From Elymus sibiricus (Eukaryota > Streptophyta > Magnoliopsida > Poales > Poaceae), in contig CM077666.1 in assembly GCA_039707655.1 (NCBI GenBank), forward strand, positions 282,647,166-282,711,165: a stretch of DNA of 64,000 nt, read 5' to 3'. The position numbers and the translations under genes are program-made. This document shows positions 22,671-36,046 of this stretch, one piece after another. Each line of letters opens with the position of its first letter. The stretch's first letter is position 1. Under the pieces are notes generated by a model. The model made no database searches. It saw nothing but the letters and a program-made list of their open reading frames with translations, and had not been told where the DNA came from.

Positions 22671-25600
22671 ATGGTGGCTGCAACCCGCACCAGCATCTTC
22701 ACCAACCCTGAAGCCGGCAACTCCAACCAGCAACAGGGAGCTGGTGGGACTGCTCAGGCTGAAGATCACCCGGAGCAGCCACAAGGCGACATTCCCCCGC
22801 CACCACCTCCACCAGAGAACATGACCATAGCTCAGTTTCTCCAAGTTCTCCGGGAGGAGCGCCAAGCCAACACTGCTGCCATCCAGCAGATGGCCCAAGT
22901 CCTTGTGAACAACCAGTAGCAAGGCAGGAACGGCAATGGCCGCTCCACTCTGTCTGAGTTCATGAGGAATTTGCCCCCAACCTTCACCGAGACTGCTGAA
23001 CCCCTAGATGTCGATGACTGGATTTGCACCATCGAGGACCTCCTTGCACTGGTCAACTGCAACGAGGACCGTGAGAAGGTGCTTTATGCCTCTCACTGCC
23101 TCGGAGGTACCGCCAGAGCTTGGTGGGATGGATTCAAGGTCATGCAAGGCGATCGTGTGATCACATGGGATAACTTCAAGGAAGGATTCCGCACCGCCCA
23201 CATTCCTTCTGGGATCATGGCTATCAAGAAGAGAGAATTCCGAGCGCTGAAGCAAGGAAATGGCTGTGTCAAGGAGTACCTGCAGAAGTTCAACCTGCTG
23301 TCAAGGTATGCACCTGAAGATGTCAACACGGAGGCTGCTAAGAAGGAATGCTTCATGGAAGGACTTCAGCAGACCCTGCAGTATGAGCTTATTGTCTGCG
23401 ACTGTCGGACCTTCTTCGATCTGGTGAACAAGGCCCTCATGCTGGAAGACAAGCGTCGTGCCATAGATGACACTCACAAGCGCAAGATGATTAGCAAGGG
23501 TAGTTCCAGCAACCAGAAGCCTCGCCCCTGGCAGCCAGCCCCAGCCAAGTCAACCTATCAGCCGCAGCAGGCTAGACCTCCTGCACCTCGTCCGAGCTAC
23601 CAGCCTCAGCAGTATGCCAATCCCAGGCCAGCTTACAACAACCCCAATAACAACAACAGTGGCAGGAACAACAATAATAACAACTATGGTCAGGTCACAT
23701 GCTTTGGGTATGGTCAGCCTGGACACATCTCTAAGCAGTGCCCTAACAAAAAGCCAGATGCACCGCGCCCCAATGCGCCAAACCAAGGTCAAGGCCGTGG
23801 AGCACCACCAAGGAACCCAGCTCCCTGCAACCAGCCCAACAATGGCAAGGGTCGTGTGAATCACGTCACCGCTGAGGAAGCCCAGGAAGACCCGTACATC
23901 ATACTGGGTACGTTCCTCATCAACTCAACCCCAGCAACAGTACTGTTTGATTGTGGAGCTTCACATTCTTTTGTCACCCAAAGGTTTGCACTAGAGAGTG
24001 GCATGAAGCCTACACCCCTGGGTAGTCATATGTTGATACAAACCCTGGGTTCAGTTATGAAGTCCAAAATAGGATGTAAGGGAGTTGAAATTTTCATCAA
24101 CGGGGTAGACTTCCTAGCAGACCTCATAGTCCTGGATTCACCAGGCTTGGATGTCATCCTTGGCATGAATTGGTTGACCAAGAACCAAGGTTACTTGGAC
24201 TGTGCCAAGAGGATCGTTACCATAACCAATAGCCAAGGCGTGGAAGTCAAGTATGTTCCCAACCCTGCCTCCACTCGAACCCCTCAGGCTAACTGTCTGT
24301 CAGGAATTGAGTTGGATCAAGTGCCAGTGGTATGCGAATACCCCGATGTTTTTCCTGATGAGCTGCCCGGAATGCCTCCTGACCGTGACATTGACTTCAT
24401 CATTGAGCTAATGCCCGAAGCAGGTCCCATCTATAAGAAGCCCTATAGAATGGGATCCGAAGAGTTGGCTGAATTGAAGAAGCAACTGGCGGAGCATCTC
24501 AGGAAAGGATTCATTCGCCCTAGTGCCTCTCCCTGGGTATCACCTATTCTATTTGTGTCAAAGAGGGACGGAACTATCCGGCTCTGTGTCAATTACCGTT
24601 CTCTCAATGAGGTCACAATAAAGAACAAGTACCCACTCCCCAAGATTGAAGACCTATTCGATCAGCTGAACGAAGCCAAGGTGTTTTCCAAGATCGACCT
24701 CAGGTCTGGGTACTACCAGTTGAAGATCAGACCCCAAGACATTCCGAAGACGGCGTTTGTAACCCGGTATGGCCTGTATGAATATAAGGTCATGTCATTT
24801 GGGTTGACCAATGCCCCTGCCTAATTCATGTACCTCATGAACAAGGTCTTCATGGAGTACTTGGACAAGTTTGTTGTCGTCTTCATTGATGACATACTCA
24901 TCTTCTCCAAGTCTGAAGAAGAGCATGAGCAACACTTGAGATTGGTCCTAGACAAGCTATGAGAGCACCAGCTTTATGCCAAATTAAGTAAGTGTGAATT
25001 CTGGCTGCATGAAGTTGGATTCTTGGGTCATGTGGTGATTGCAGAAGGATTGTCAGTGGATCCTGCCAAGATTGAAGCCGTGACAGAATGGCAATCCCCA
25101 ACCAATGTGAAGGAAGTGAGAAGCTTCCTCAGACTCGCGGGATATTATCGTAAGTTCGTCGAAGGGTTCTCGAGCATTGCCCGACCTATGACCCAGCTTT
25201 TGAAGAAGGACAAGAAGTTTGAATGGACGGAGAAGTGTGAAGAAAGCTTCCAAGAGCTAAAGAAGAGATTGACCACAGCCCCAGTTTTGGCCACCCCCGA
25301 TATTCACAAGGAGTTTGTGATATATTGTGATGCATCGAGAACCGGGCTTGGAGGTGTTCTGATGCAAGAAGGCAGAGTCGTAGCATATCTTTCCAGACAG
25401 CTACGTCCTCATGAAGAGAACTACGCTACTCATGATCTTGAGTTGGCAGCCGTAGTTCATGCCTTGAAGACATGGCGACATTACCTTCTGGGGAAGCGAT
25501 GTGAGATATACACTGACCACAAGAGTTTGAAGTATATTTTCACTCAGAGGGAATTGAACATGAGGCAGCGAAGATGGTTGGAGTTGATCAAGGACTATGA

Positions 25601-27227
25601 CCTCAGTGTTCAATACCACCCCGGAAAGGCTAACGTGGTAGCTGATGCCTTAAGCAGAAAGACTTGTTCCTTGAATGCTATGATTAAGGAAAGGTTACCC
25701 GCCTTGTATGAAGAGCTTGAAAGCTTCGGCTTGGAACTAGTTGCGCCTAGATTCCTAGCCAACCTCAAAGCAAGGCCAACCTTGATGGATGACATTAAGG
25801 AAGCTCAGAAGGGACACGAGAGCATTGAAGGCATCAAGAGGAAGATCAAGGCAGGCAAGGCTCCAGGATTCTTAGTGGATGAACAGGGAGTCGTATGGTT
25901 TGGGAAGCGCATCTGCGTACCCAACAAGGAAGAGCTCAAGAACCTGATCTTGCAAGAAGCTCATGACACTCCATACTCCATCCATCCTAGAGGAACCAAG
26001 ATGTACCAAGACCTCAAGGCAAGATTCTGGTGGCATGGCATGAAACGGGAGATAGGCACCTTTGTTGCTAAGTGTGATATATGCCAGAGAGTCAAAGTTG
26101 AGCATCAGCGACCCGCTGGACTATTGCAACCTCTCAAAGTGCCTGAATGGAAGTGGGACAAAGTCGGGATGGACTTCATCACCGGATTACCAAGGTCAAA
26201 CAAGGGACATGATTCTATCTGGGTCATTGTCGATCACCTGACCAAGGTAGCCCATTTCATTCCCGTCAAGACCACCTATGATGGTAACAAGCTAGCCAGC
26301 CTTTACATCGAACGTATTGTGAGCCTCCACGGAGTTCCAAAGGAGATTGTGTCAGACCGAGGAACTCAGTTTACCTCGAGGTTCTAGAAGCAGTTTCAAG
26401 AAGCGATGGGGACCAAACTCTCCTTCAGCACTGCTTTCCACCCCCAGACCGGTGGACAGACGGAACGAGTAAACCAGATACTCGAAGATATGCTCCGTGC
26501 CTGTGTTTTGGCATATGAAGCTAAGTGGGAAGATTGCCTACCATTCGCCGAGTTCTCCTACAACAACAGCTATCAGTCAAGTCTTCAGATGGCACCATTT
26601 GAGGTGTTGTATGGGCGCAAGTGCCGTACTCCCCTCAACTGGTCAGAAACCAGAGAAGGACTAGTCTTTGGGCCAGACATTCTCCGTGAAGCAGAAGAGC
26701 AAGTTCAACTCATCTGAGAGCGCCTCAAGACTGCCAAGTCAAGACAGAAGAGTTGCGCCGACTCTCACCACCGAGAAGTGAACTTCTGTGCCGGTGACCA
26801 TGTCTATCTCCGAGTCACGCCTCTCAAAGGGACCAAGCGTTTCCATGTCAAAGGAAAGCTTGCACCAAGATACATCGGCCCTTTCGATATCACCGCAAGA
26901 TGAGGAGAAGTTGCTTACCAGCTAGAGCTACCCTCCGAGCTCTCCGATGTGCACAACGTCTTCCACGTGTCACAACTCCGGAAGTGTCTTCAAGTTCCCA
27001 ACCGCCCCGATCTCTACAAGGACATCAACCACCAAGCCATCGACCTTCAGTCAGACCTCACTTATCGTGAGAGGCCAGTTCGCATACTAGATGAAGCGGA
27101 ATGCTGCACCCGAAGCCACACCATCAAGTACTTCAAGGTCCAATGGAGCAACCATACTGAAGTAGAAGCAACTTGGGAGCGTGAAGACTATCTTAGATCT
27201 GAGTTCCCTTATGTTTTTAGCGCTTAG
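22671..27227 (+). pseudogene. Gag-pol polyprotein of chromovirus element D (gag, PR, RT, RH, INT, chromodomain)
   Basis: One frame carries the whole polyprotein, 1519 codons counting the final stop. Order: Pro-rich N-terminus, capsid (about 22960-23480), zinc knuckle (23700-23741), protease with DCGASHSFV at 23949, reverse transcriptase with FIDDIL at 24882, RNase H with [11 protein letters not shown] and ADALSRK, integrase with HHCC finger (25984-26095) and SDRGTQF, then a C-terminal chromodomain (RPVRILDEAECCTRS to WEREDYLRSEF). Six in-frame stops are present: 22917, 24822, 24960, 26385, 26715 and 26901; there is no frameshift. Most fit CAG, CGA or TGG changing by C-to-T or G-to-A. The zinc knuckle reads CFGYG, with Tyr where Cys is expected. 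The start at 22671 is the first ATG of the frame. Confidence 0.93.
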
Positions 27228-27255
27228 CCTAGGAATCTCGGGGACGAGCTTCTTG

Positions 27256-27269
27256 TAAGGGGGTAGGTC
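27256..27269 (+). other. Polypurine tract of element D
   Basis: TGTAAGGGGGTAGG directly precedes the 3' LTR start at 27270; expected plus-strand primer. Confidence 0.75.
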
Positions 27270-30200
27270 TGTCACACCCTATGTTTGTATCACTTTGCTA
27301 TGCTTGGATTTACAAAATTTGGAACCAATTAAAACTTTTTGAGTGCATGCTTGTTTGAATTAATGCTTGTTTGATTGCTTGGATGATTATGTTTGGCACT
27401 CTTAGGTGCTACCCCTCTCCATATTCATCTTCCTTGATCCAAAATTCTTGCCCAATGATCATGCCATGCGAATAGTACCCAAAGCTATTTTTATCAAAAT
27501 TTATTTTGACCAAAAAGGATTTATTTAATTAAGGTTTTCAAAAACCCCTGAGTTGAGGTTTGCACTGCAAGTCCTCAAATTGGGTGGATCCCTTTTCTCC
27601 AAAGGCTTTATTTGAAACCTACTATATATATGATTTCCCAAAACCACCAAATATTATTTTTAAAGGTTATTTTACTATTTTATTTAAAGGCTTTTTCTTA
27701 AGGCCAGAAATGGTCTTTTATAGGGAAAAATTATTTAAATTCTTTAAAAATATTTTAGAAAATTTAGGGAACCTCAGTGGACATATATTTTCCATATATA
27801 TGAGTTTCAACACATGGTCATGTTCAAAATCATGGGCAAAACCCCTCAAAACCCTTTCTGTTCAAATCAAGCTTTTGAAATATTTCTATAAGAAATATTC
27901 TCAATAAATTCCAAGAAAATTCCAGCAAGTCACAATTGTCATACTTGATGATCTTGCAAAGTTTCATCTCAATATCAATTGAGTTGCTTCATCAAAATAT
28001 TCCAAAACCCTCTCTGTCCAGATTCAAATTTGAACAACTTTACATTGTGAAGTTTGTACTATTGACCACAAACTTTGTGGGAATGTTCTAAACCACAAAT
28101 TATAAAGCCACACCAAGTGGTGGATTTGTGGGAAGTGAAATGCATGCCTAGATCTACAGAAATTTGATTCTGTTCATTTCTAGGGTTTCACAAAGTTGCA
28201 TTGTGAACTTTCTTCAAAACTCCTCAAACTTGGTGGTCCTCTCTATTTCTACCTATATTTTCATCTTGTTAAATCTCATGTCAAGCAAAATCCATTTGCT
28301 TAGCCAAACCAGCATCAAACACTTTTTGCCCAGGTGGTAAAACCCTTGTTTGAACCCCTTCCCCTATTCTCCTTGAGTCAAAAAATTTACCACACCTTCT
28401 TGCAATGCTAAATCACCCCCAGTAAAAACCCCAAGTCCATAGGCCATGATTAAGTGGGGTAAAACCCTCATTTTACCCCCTGGACAGTGGTGGCTGCACC
28501 CATTTTTACCCCTCCCCTCCTTTCACCTCTACTCCCTATAGTCTCTCTAGCCCCTAGAGCATCTCCACGCACCCCAAGAGCTAAAGGACAAGGTGGGGCA
28601 CCCCAGAGAGCGCGGGCAACGGCAATGCCGGCCATATGCATGCTCTGGAGCACGCTACAGTGCACTCTCGCACTATAGCCGCCGCCCAGTGGCCGCTCCC
28701 GACCACCTAGGGCGTCCCCCTCGTGTCCCCCGAGATGCCCTCAGCGTCCATGTCATGCCACCTTGTCGGCCCCTCCTCTCTCCTCCTCCAGCGGCCTCCC
28801 CACACGTGCGCCCGACGCCGCCGGCTCGGCCAACCCTGAGCCTCGCACGCGCGCATGACCCGTTCCTCCCCCTTGCTTCCCCTGGGCGTGGACCACGCCC
28901 AGCAACACCCCAGACCCGCCTGCCCCTCCTCCCGTGGCCTCTAGCCGCGGCCCCGAGCTCGCCGGCGCACCCGAGCTTGGTGGACCGCAGGCCACCTATA
29001 TAAGGGTGCCCCGAGGCCCCTCTCTCCCTCTGCTGCTCCTCCCCAACTCCTAACCGATGCCCTGCCAAGGCCCAGCCCATCTCCCTCTCTCTGTGCTCGG
29101 GATCGACCTCGGCGCCGCCGCCTTGGGCCACCGTTGATCTCACGGTGAGGCGCCCCTCAGGTCCCCCTTATGCTTCAGTTGCTCCTCCCTCAACTCTCTG
29201 ATCCTTCTCCCCCTCTTCCCGCCTTGATTTGCAGCACGGGACGGCCCCGACGATCGCCTCCCAAGCAACTCCGCCGTGGACACCTCGTCGCCGGCAAACC
29301 CTTGAGCCCCGGCGACCACCTCGACCTCCACCCGAACGGCGGAAGCCCCCTGGTTCCATTCCCCACATCGCCGTGCCCTGCCGCGCCTCCTACCACTGCC
29401 GGTGAGGCCCTCCCCTTCCTATCCCGAGGTGGGAGAAAGAACCGATAGGGGGCCCCACCTATCGGCCTCTCCCTCGCCTCTCTCTCCCCCTCTCTGTCGC
29501 TGGCCATCGGGCCCCACCCGTCAGGTTTGAAACTTGACGCGCGCGGGGGCACCGGCTCGCCTGGCCTGGTTGGCGACTCGGCTGGCCCAGAAGGCCGGCC
29601 TTTTGGCCCAAGGCTCTGAGGCCTTTTTCCTTTTTCCTTTTTAGTAGGTTTTCCAAAAATTCCACTGGTTAAAATAAAATTCCAATGCCAATTATTCTTC
29701 CACCACAAATCTTGTAATAATCTTTAGAATTTAACAGTGCCACTTGTGTAATTTTGAGAAAATGTTTTATGTAGTGAATTTATTTAAAAGCTAGTTTTAG
29801 TTATTTTTGCCTCTGTTTAAATAGTTTTAAAAATGTTTTTCACAACAAAACCCTATACAAATATTTTAAGAATAGCTTTTAGTATTTATCAGAGTAGTGT
29901 AACATTTTGGAAGTTAAGATTTTGCTATGTTTTTGTGTGATGCTTATTTTTGCCCGTTTATTCCGCGATGATAGATTGCGTTGTTGACGAAGGGATTGGA
30001 CCCGAAGATTTCGAAGACCCCGAAGACTTTGTTGAGCCAGGCAAGCAGCCCATTGACCATGTTAAGAAACTTTTTCATGCATGTCATATAGCACTTTCCG
30101 TTTCGGTGAATTGATCATGTGGATATGGTGTTCCCCCTTCGGTGGGATGCCTCCGGCACTTTACCATTGATACTTGCATCGTGCATGACCCCACCATTCT

Positions 30201-31569
30201 TATGAGGGTTGTGTGGGTGGGAGTAGTTAGGTTGCTAGTAGTGCTACGCAAGTGGGATGGGAATATGCATGGTGATGGAAACAAAAGTGATTTCAAAGAA
30301 TTTTTTGAAAACCCCATTGGGTGCCACTAATGCCCGAGGGAGATGATGATGAGCTAGGTAACCACTTCGTAAAGAAGTGGTGTACCGGAGCAAGTTGTGT
30401 GTGTGTTTTCAAAAACGGAGAGATTTAAGATTTGCTGACCAAACCAACCTTACATGTACGACCACGATACCCCTTATGGGACGGGGCTTTGTTGATTACC
30501 TTGGTGGGTACTAGCATAGAGCCCGCATTACTAGTGGCGGGAGTGGCATGGTCACTCTCGATACGGGGTCATGCCTGGAAGGGCGACCATGCGCTGTCTT
30601 TATAGGCACCGGGCACACTGTTGCGTGCCCTCATGGATGATACGTGTGATGTATATCATGAGGGATGACACCAACGAGTGGACTCTCTGTTTAGTATCGC
30701 TAGGGGAAAGGCATTGTTCAGGTGCTTACCTCGGTTATGTAATATACCGCGAGTCGTGGATGACACGGAAGTTCCCTGAGTCTTGTGGGTAAACCGTGCA
30801 ACCTTTGTAGAGTGTCAAACTATTCGAATAGCCGTGTCCACGGTCATGGACAGTTGGAGGTCCTGCTTAAACTACGTCCGATGTTTTCACAAACATGGTG
30901 TGTGTGTGTGTGTTGGTGACAAAGATGGTAGTTGAGCTAAGTCCGATGACTTAGCATGATGATTGAGCTAAGTCCAATGACTTAGCATGATGATGAACGT
31001 GAGATGTTCAACCCCTGCTTATGATGATAACTGAGATTTGCTCACATGTACTTGTTAGCAGTTGATGCATGCTTACTCGAGTTACTTGATCGTGTCATTG
31101 CATTTAAAAATCAGCTTTCTGCAAATCTTACCTACTTAGTGCTATATCATGCATTGTTATACCTTGTTCCACAACTTGGGTTGCTTGCGAGTACATTCAA
31201 AGTACTCATTGGCTTGCCACTGGTTATTTAATTGGCCAGGCATGGAAGAGCAGGAATATGGTGAAGAGTTCGTTGGTGATGAACATGCAAACTAGGACGC
31301 TTCCCAGTCAGAATGCTTGTAGGTTTAAGGCAGATGGCATGGGTTCACGCTTTCAATCAAGATTTTTGCTGCTTGCTATGTTTAAGTATTTGGCCCTTGT
31401 GGCCCTATCTATGTAAGACTAGACCTTCATGATCTTTATTTGTGTAAGACGCTAAATGTGGATGTAAGACTCTTGTTATTCAGCTTATGTGTGTTCAGTG
31501 AGCATTGATCTCTGGGATCACTATACACGTGCATTCGGTGATCACGACTTATGAGTCGGGGTCCCCACA
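27270..31569 (+). repeat. 3' LTR of element D
   Basis: Starts TGTCACACCCTATG, ends GGGGTCCCCACA; 4300 bases, aligning end to end with 17111-21414. Differences are mostly single transitions plus short indels, for example three extra bases near 27892 and a shorter GT run. Confidence 0.95.
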
Positions 31570-31844
31570 GAGGATAACTTGCTAGCAAGACGTAGCCACA
31601 ACCCCTAAGACCTCGGAACCTCCAAAGTTCGGGATGGAAACGGGAAACCAAAGCGCAACAAGAATAAGTGCCGGCATAACAATAGTGATGCCGATGACAC
31701 GGCCATTAATGCCGGATTCCGCAACTCCCGACCTGGGCAGCGGAAGAAGCCTCCTAAAGGCAATCATGACGGACCCACCCCGCTGGAGGCCAGATCCATG
31801 GCACTCAATAGAAGCCCACCAACCACACCAACCGTAACTGTTGG

Positions 31845-32642
31845 GTGTTCAAACAGGCCGGCAAGCTCGCATCTGAGGACCAAGGCAAGAACCCACGTAG
31901 CGGGGACGAGGATGAACCCCGTGGTCCGATCGGTGGCGGACAGAAGAAATTCCCTCCAGAGGTGAAAACAGTAAACATGATATACGCCACTCATATACCC
32001 AAGAAGGAGAGGAAGCGTGCCCTTCGAGATGTCTACGCCGTAGAGTCTGTAGCCCCGAAGTACAACCCATGGTCGGCATACCCGATCACCTTCGATCGAC
32101 GTGATCACCCGACCAGTATCCGTCATGGGGGTTCGGCCGCCCTCGTACTAGACCCCATCATAGACAGGTATCACCTCACTAAAGTCCTAATGGATGGAGG
32201 AAGTAGCTTTAATCTGATTTACTCAGATACGGTGAAAAAGATGGGCATAGATCTGTCAAGGATCAAACCCACCAACACTACCTTTAAAGGAGTAATCCTA
32301 GGCGTTGAAGCCCGGTGCATGGGCTCTATAAGCCTGGAAGTAGTGTTCGGCTCGCCCGATAACTTTCGAAGCGAAGACTTAATCTTCGACATCGTACCTT
32401 TCCACAGCGGCTATCATGCCCTGCTCGGCCGTACAGCGTTCGCTCGCTTTAATGCCGTCCCACACTACGCATACCTCAAGCTCAAGATGCCCGGCCCCAT
32501 GGGGGTCATTACTGTTAACGGCAACACAGAGCACTCCCTCCGAATTGAGGAACATGCGTTGGCCCTGGCGGCCGAATTCCACTACACTGATGATCGGCAA
32601 ATGCCACCACCTGCCGTAAAGGCATGCAGGGCTGGGAAGTGA
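31845..32642 (+). pseudogene. Aspartic protease of element C
   Basis: An open frame of 265 codons whose opening (CWVFKQAGKLASEDQGK begins just upstream) matches the end of gag. The protease has KVLMDGGSSFNLIYSD with intact catalytic Asp, then ALLGRTAFARFNAVPHYAY and KMPGPMGVITVNG. It ends at 32642 without running into a reverse transcriptase. As D splits gag from this frame, it is no longer expressed as a gag fusion. Family: retropepsins of Tat-related Gypsy elements. Confidence 0.82.
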
Positions 32643-33939
32643 GCTCGGTCTCAAACCGAAGTACCAGGCCCTTCTTCTCCACATAAATAGGGACTCGCCC
32701 CCCATCGCACAGCCCTAAAACCAGCAAAGTATGTGCCGAGGAGGCATAACTTCGCGCTCAAAATTCCATGGGCAGCGGTGGGGAAAAATTATCAGAGGGT
32801 ATGAGTTTGGCTGGACCGAACTATCACCTTCAACACGTCTTCGGACACACTACAGGTACCATAAAGTACCTGCTATGGCGTAAAGCTCATTTACACTTCG
32901 GCGACTTCTCAAGACTTTTTTCCAAAGTCCGCTCACCAAACAGTACAACCATCACGGTATACAACTCCTTGGTAGATGCAGAAGCGGACAAGCAACAGGG
33001 CATATCGAGGACGTCAGGTCACCTACCGAAGACCCTTGGTACAACCCCCTCCTGTAAGGTTTATATTTCATTTTTAATACCTGTAAACAGTTGTATCGGC
33101 AATTTGAATAATAAGAGTTGTTGAGTAAAATACAGATGTATCATGCATGATCACTTCGCTGTTTTTGGCGCACTCTCTATTTTCCCTCTCTTCTTGCGAA
33201 CCTGTTTGGTATACTATATGATGCAATCGGCTAATAGACGGGGGGCTCGAACTAAATAAAATCACCCTAAGCACAACTAATTCTGCGTTCAGCATCCTGG
33301 ATTTCCACTTTATATGCATTGGTTCTGAACTATGTCTTGGGTCAATAGTTGGGTTGCCCGGCTCCTGTGCTTGCCCCTTTATGTTCCGCTCGTTCGGCTA
33401 AAAGGGCAAAGGGAGAGCTGCGATTGTGCTTCCGGCTAGCCTGGTCAAGCACCTTAGCGGAGAAAGCCAAAAACTGACTGTCATGGTATGCGAGAATTGG
33501 TTTGCGAATCCAAGCTTAACTAAATCTCATCAGAGGTTACTCCGTGTCATACGATGGGTTTGGTATTAGTACAAACCATGTGATATAGGCTTTGGCCACG
33601 GTTATTCCAAACATCACGAACCCTGGGGGCTAGTCATCAGCCTCCCGCACTCCTTTCTCGCGCCCCTACGGCTAAGTGGAAGTAATAAAGCATTATGGTT
33701 TGATTGCCTTGTCCACCCCACACTACCGCCTTCGGGTACCGATAGCTCGGCTAAGGGTAACAGTGCATTGGCACAGACACCCCGCGTAGTATCTACATGG
33801 GGGCTGAAGCCGACAACTCGCAACTTTCAGTTTTAACGGCCACACAGGAGTTACAAAGAACGCAATACATGAAAGACATGATAAACCATGCATTTTAAAT
33901 ATAAACGCATTAAAAGGTCATCGGACATATTACAATGCT
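32643..33939 (+). other. Non-coding part of element C between protease and antisense gene
   Basis: About 1.3 kb with no frame I can support. This is where pol would sit in an autonomous element; I find no YMDD, DDE or RNase H motifs on either strand. Confidence 0.7.
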
Positions 33940-36046
33940 TTACTCATACATGTTCTCTCTCGAACAATGCGACTCTATGGCCCGAGCACCCTCCATTACT
34001 CTGGAGAAGTACAACTCGGGGCGCCTATGCTCCTTTCCAGGAGGTAGAGGGGCGGTGGATATCTTCATTGGATCCAGCACCGGCCAGTGCACCTTGGCCT
34101 TTGCGAAGGCCATCCGAGCTCCCTCGATGCAGGAAGACCGCCTTAGTGCGTCGATCCGAGGTGAGGCGTCGCTCAGCTTCTGCACCAGGCCGAAGTAGCT
34201 GCCCGGCAATGGCTCGTTGGGCCATAGCCGGATACAGAGATCCTTCATGGCCGGCTCCGCCAGCCAATATAGCTCCATCAGCTACTTCAGCTGCTCAACA
34301 AGGAGAGGAAAGTGCTCAGGGGCTTCAAATTGCGCCCAAAATAGCCGAGCTTCATCTCCTTCTCCCCGCGAAGCATAGAATTGGTTTGCGTCCACGGCAC
34401 TCTTCTGAAGGTCCGAGCAGGCGCCTGAGGAACGCCATACTTGGGTGAGCAATTTGAACTTGCTATCCCCGAAGACACACTACAATAAAAATGGCTTACC
34501 ATCCATAATAGCCTTGGCCTGGCTGACTTGCTCTTCAAAGGACCGCCTATCCACCCGCTCCTTTTGGAGATCGATTTTCAGGGTGGATAGTTCGGCGGCC
34601 TGCTCCTTGCATTTCTGCTCAAGGACCTCGCATTTCTGGCCGGCGTCCTTGAGCTCCTGTTGGATTTCCTCCACCCGAGCCTCATGCTTGTCACTGGTGG
34701 CTCTCAAGGCGGATAGCACGGTAGCCGCTTCTTTGGCCGCCGCCCTCTCAACCGTAGTTTCTTGCTTTACCTTCTCAAGCTTGGCCCTGAGCTTCTCAAT
34801 TTCCTTCGCCGAGGCTGCATAAGCATTAGACATATCAAAAAAATACTGCATTGACAGTACGATAATGAAGAATTTGGATATTCTAATCCGGCTTACCTTG
34901 CACCTCGTCGAATCTCTTGTTCAGAGCGTTCAGCTCGTCTTCGGAGCTCTTGAGCTTCCGATTTAGTTCGTCCAGCTCGGCGGCATTAGCAGCCGCCGCT
35001 GTCGATGAAGCCAGTAAAAAACAAAACCATATCAAGTTATATGGGTTCAAAGCTTCCAAACTGTCATAAATATGATCCTGTGTCCGGTCCTCTTAAGTGT
35101 TGTTAGAACATTTCCGAACACATATTTTCTTGTACATAGTTCGGACAACGGTCTATTGTTGACCCCCAGGTAAGTTTTTCCAAACTCACCTAGGGCTCGG
35201 GGGCTGCCATGTAATAATAAGAAATTAATATTTCAGACAGAGCATTACGTGGCTCACCTGAAAGCCCGTCAGGAGACCGCTGAAAGCCTCCTTCAGTCCA
35301 TTATCTACGGACTGAATGCTCTATAATACCACACCCATAAGGGTGTGGTGCTCCCCGGAGATGGAGGCGCTCGACACAGCCTCCCCCATAGCCGGCCACC
35401 CATTGGTCGGTAGCGCCGGTGGGGATCGGTTGACCCGATCTCCAACCGGGGATCAAACCGGTGCCTTCAGAGGCATGGTGCGCTCCGGAGACAGCCTTGG
35501 AGGTGACTGGACATCTCCTCATCCGGTCTCCTCAGTATCCGGGAGGCGCTTCTCCCCCGGGTCTTTGGCGGTCGAGGTGTTATCCTCGACCATGACGTCA
35601 TCGCCCCCACCTCCAGTGTCCGGATCCAAAGGAGCCTGTTGGGATGACACCTCCACGGCATCCTTCGCGGCGCCCGGAGGAGAGTGGTGCAACACGGTCC
35701 CGCTCTCCGCTAGCTCGGCGGGCGGGGTCTCCCCGTCCGAAACTTGATCGGTGGGGAGAACACGCGATGGGCTGCAAGATAATAGGCGTTCACATGTTAG
35801 TAACATTCAAGACTTAGCACTAATAGCTCAGGAGGTCTTCGGATCTTTACCTTCGAGGTGGGGGCTTAACCCTGAGGCTCCTTTGTGGAACCCTCTCGAA
35901 GTCCTCGTACTCGGTGTCCGAGTCCGAACTGTCGTCGGACAGAACTACTTGTGTCCAACGCGCTTTCTTCTGGGCGGGAGGAGGTACGTCCTCTGAGGCG
36001 TCTGATGACGCCGCCCTCTTTCCTGCGAGGGGGGAATCGCCTCCCC
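33940..36046 (-). pseudogene. Antisense Transposase_28-type gene of element C, 3' part (downstream of insertion E)
   Basis: Continuing on the minus strand from the E insertion, frames give an acidic/basic stretch (DASEDVPPPAQKKARW, VVLSDDSSDSDTEYEDF), a long coiled coil (34851-34480, ending SQAKAIMDGKPF) and a C-terminal domain (34278-33940, with LWPNEPLPGSYFGLVQKL) ending at 33940. A stop lies just before the last segment. The arrangement of acidic linker, coiled coil and C-terminal domain repeats that of the antisense genes of B and E. The N-terminal exons are at 45823-47007. Confidence 0.65.

Larger units (their letters stand above)
17111..31569 (+). mobile_element. Element D: chromodomain Ty3/Gypsy (Tekay/Del-like) retrotransposon with 4.3 kb LTRs
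   Basis: A structurally complete element: LTRs 17111-21414 and 27270-31569, initiator-tRNA-Met primer site, an extra upstream frame, gag-pol in one frame ending in a chromodomain, and a polypurine tract. GAGGA occurs on both sides (17106-17110 and 31570-31574), an exact target-site duplication in the gag of C. The LTRs differ by roughly 2-3% by eye, the lowest of the nest. All coding damage I find is single-base stops with no shift of frame. The very long LTRs recall the Sukkula/Erika group of Triticeae, not verified. The chromodomain is known in chromoviruses to steer integration toward marked chromatin. Confidence 0.95.
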
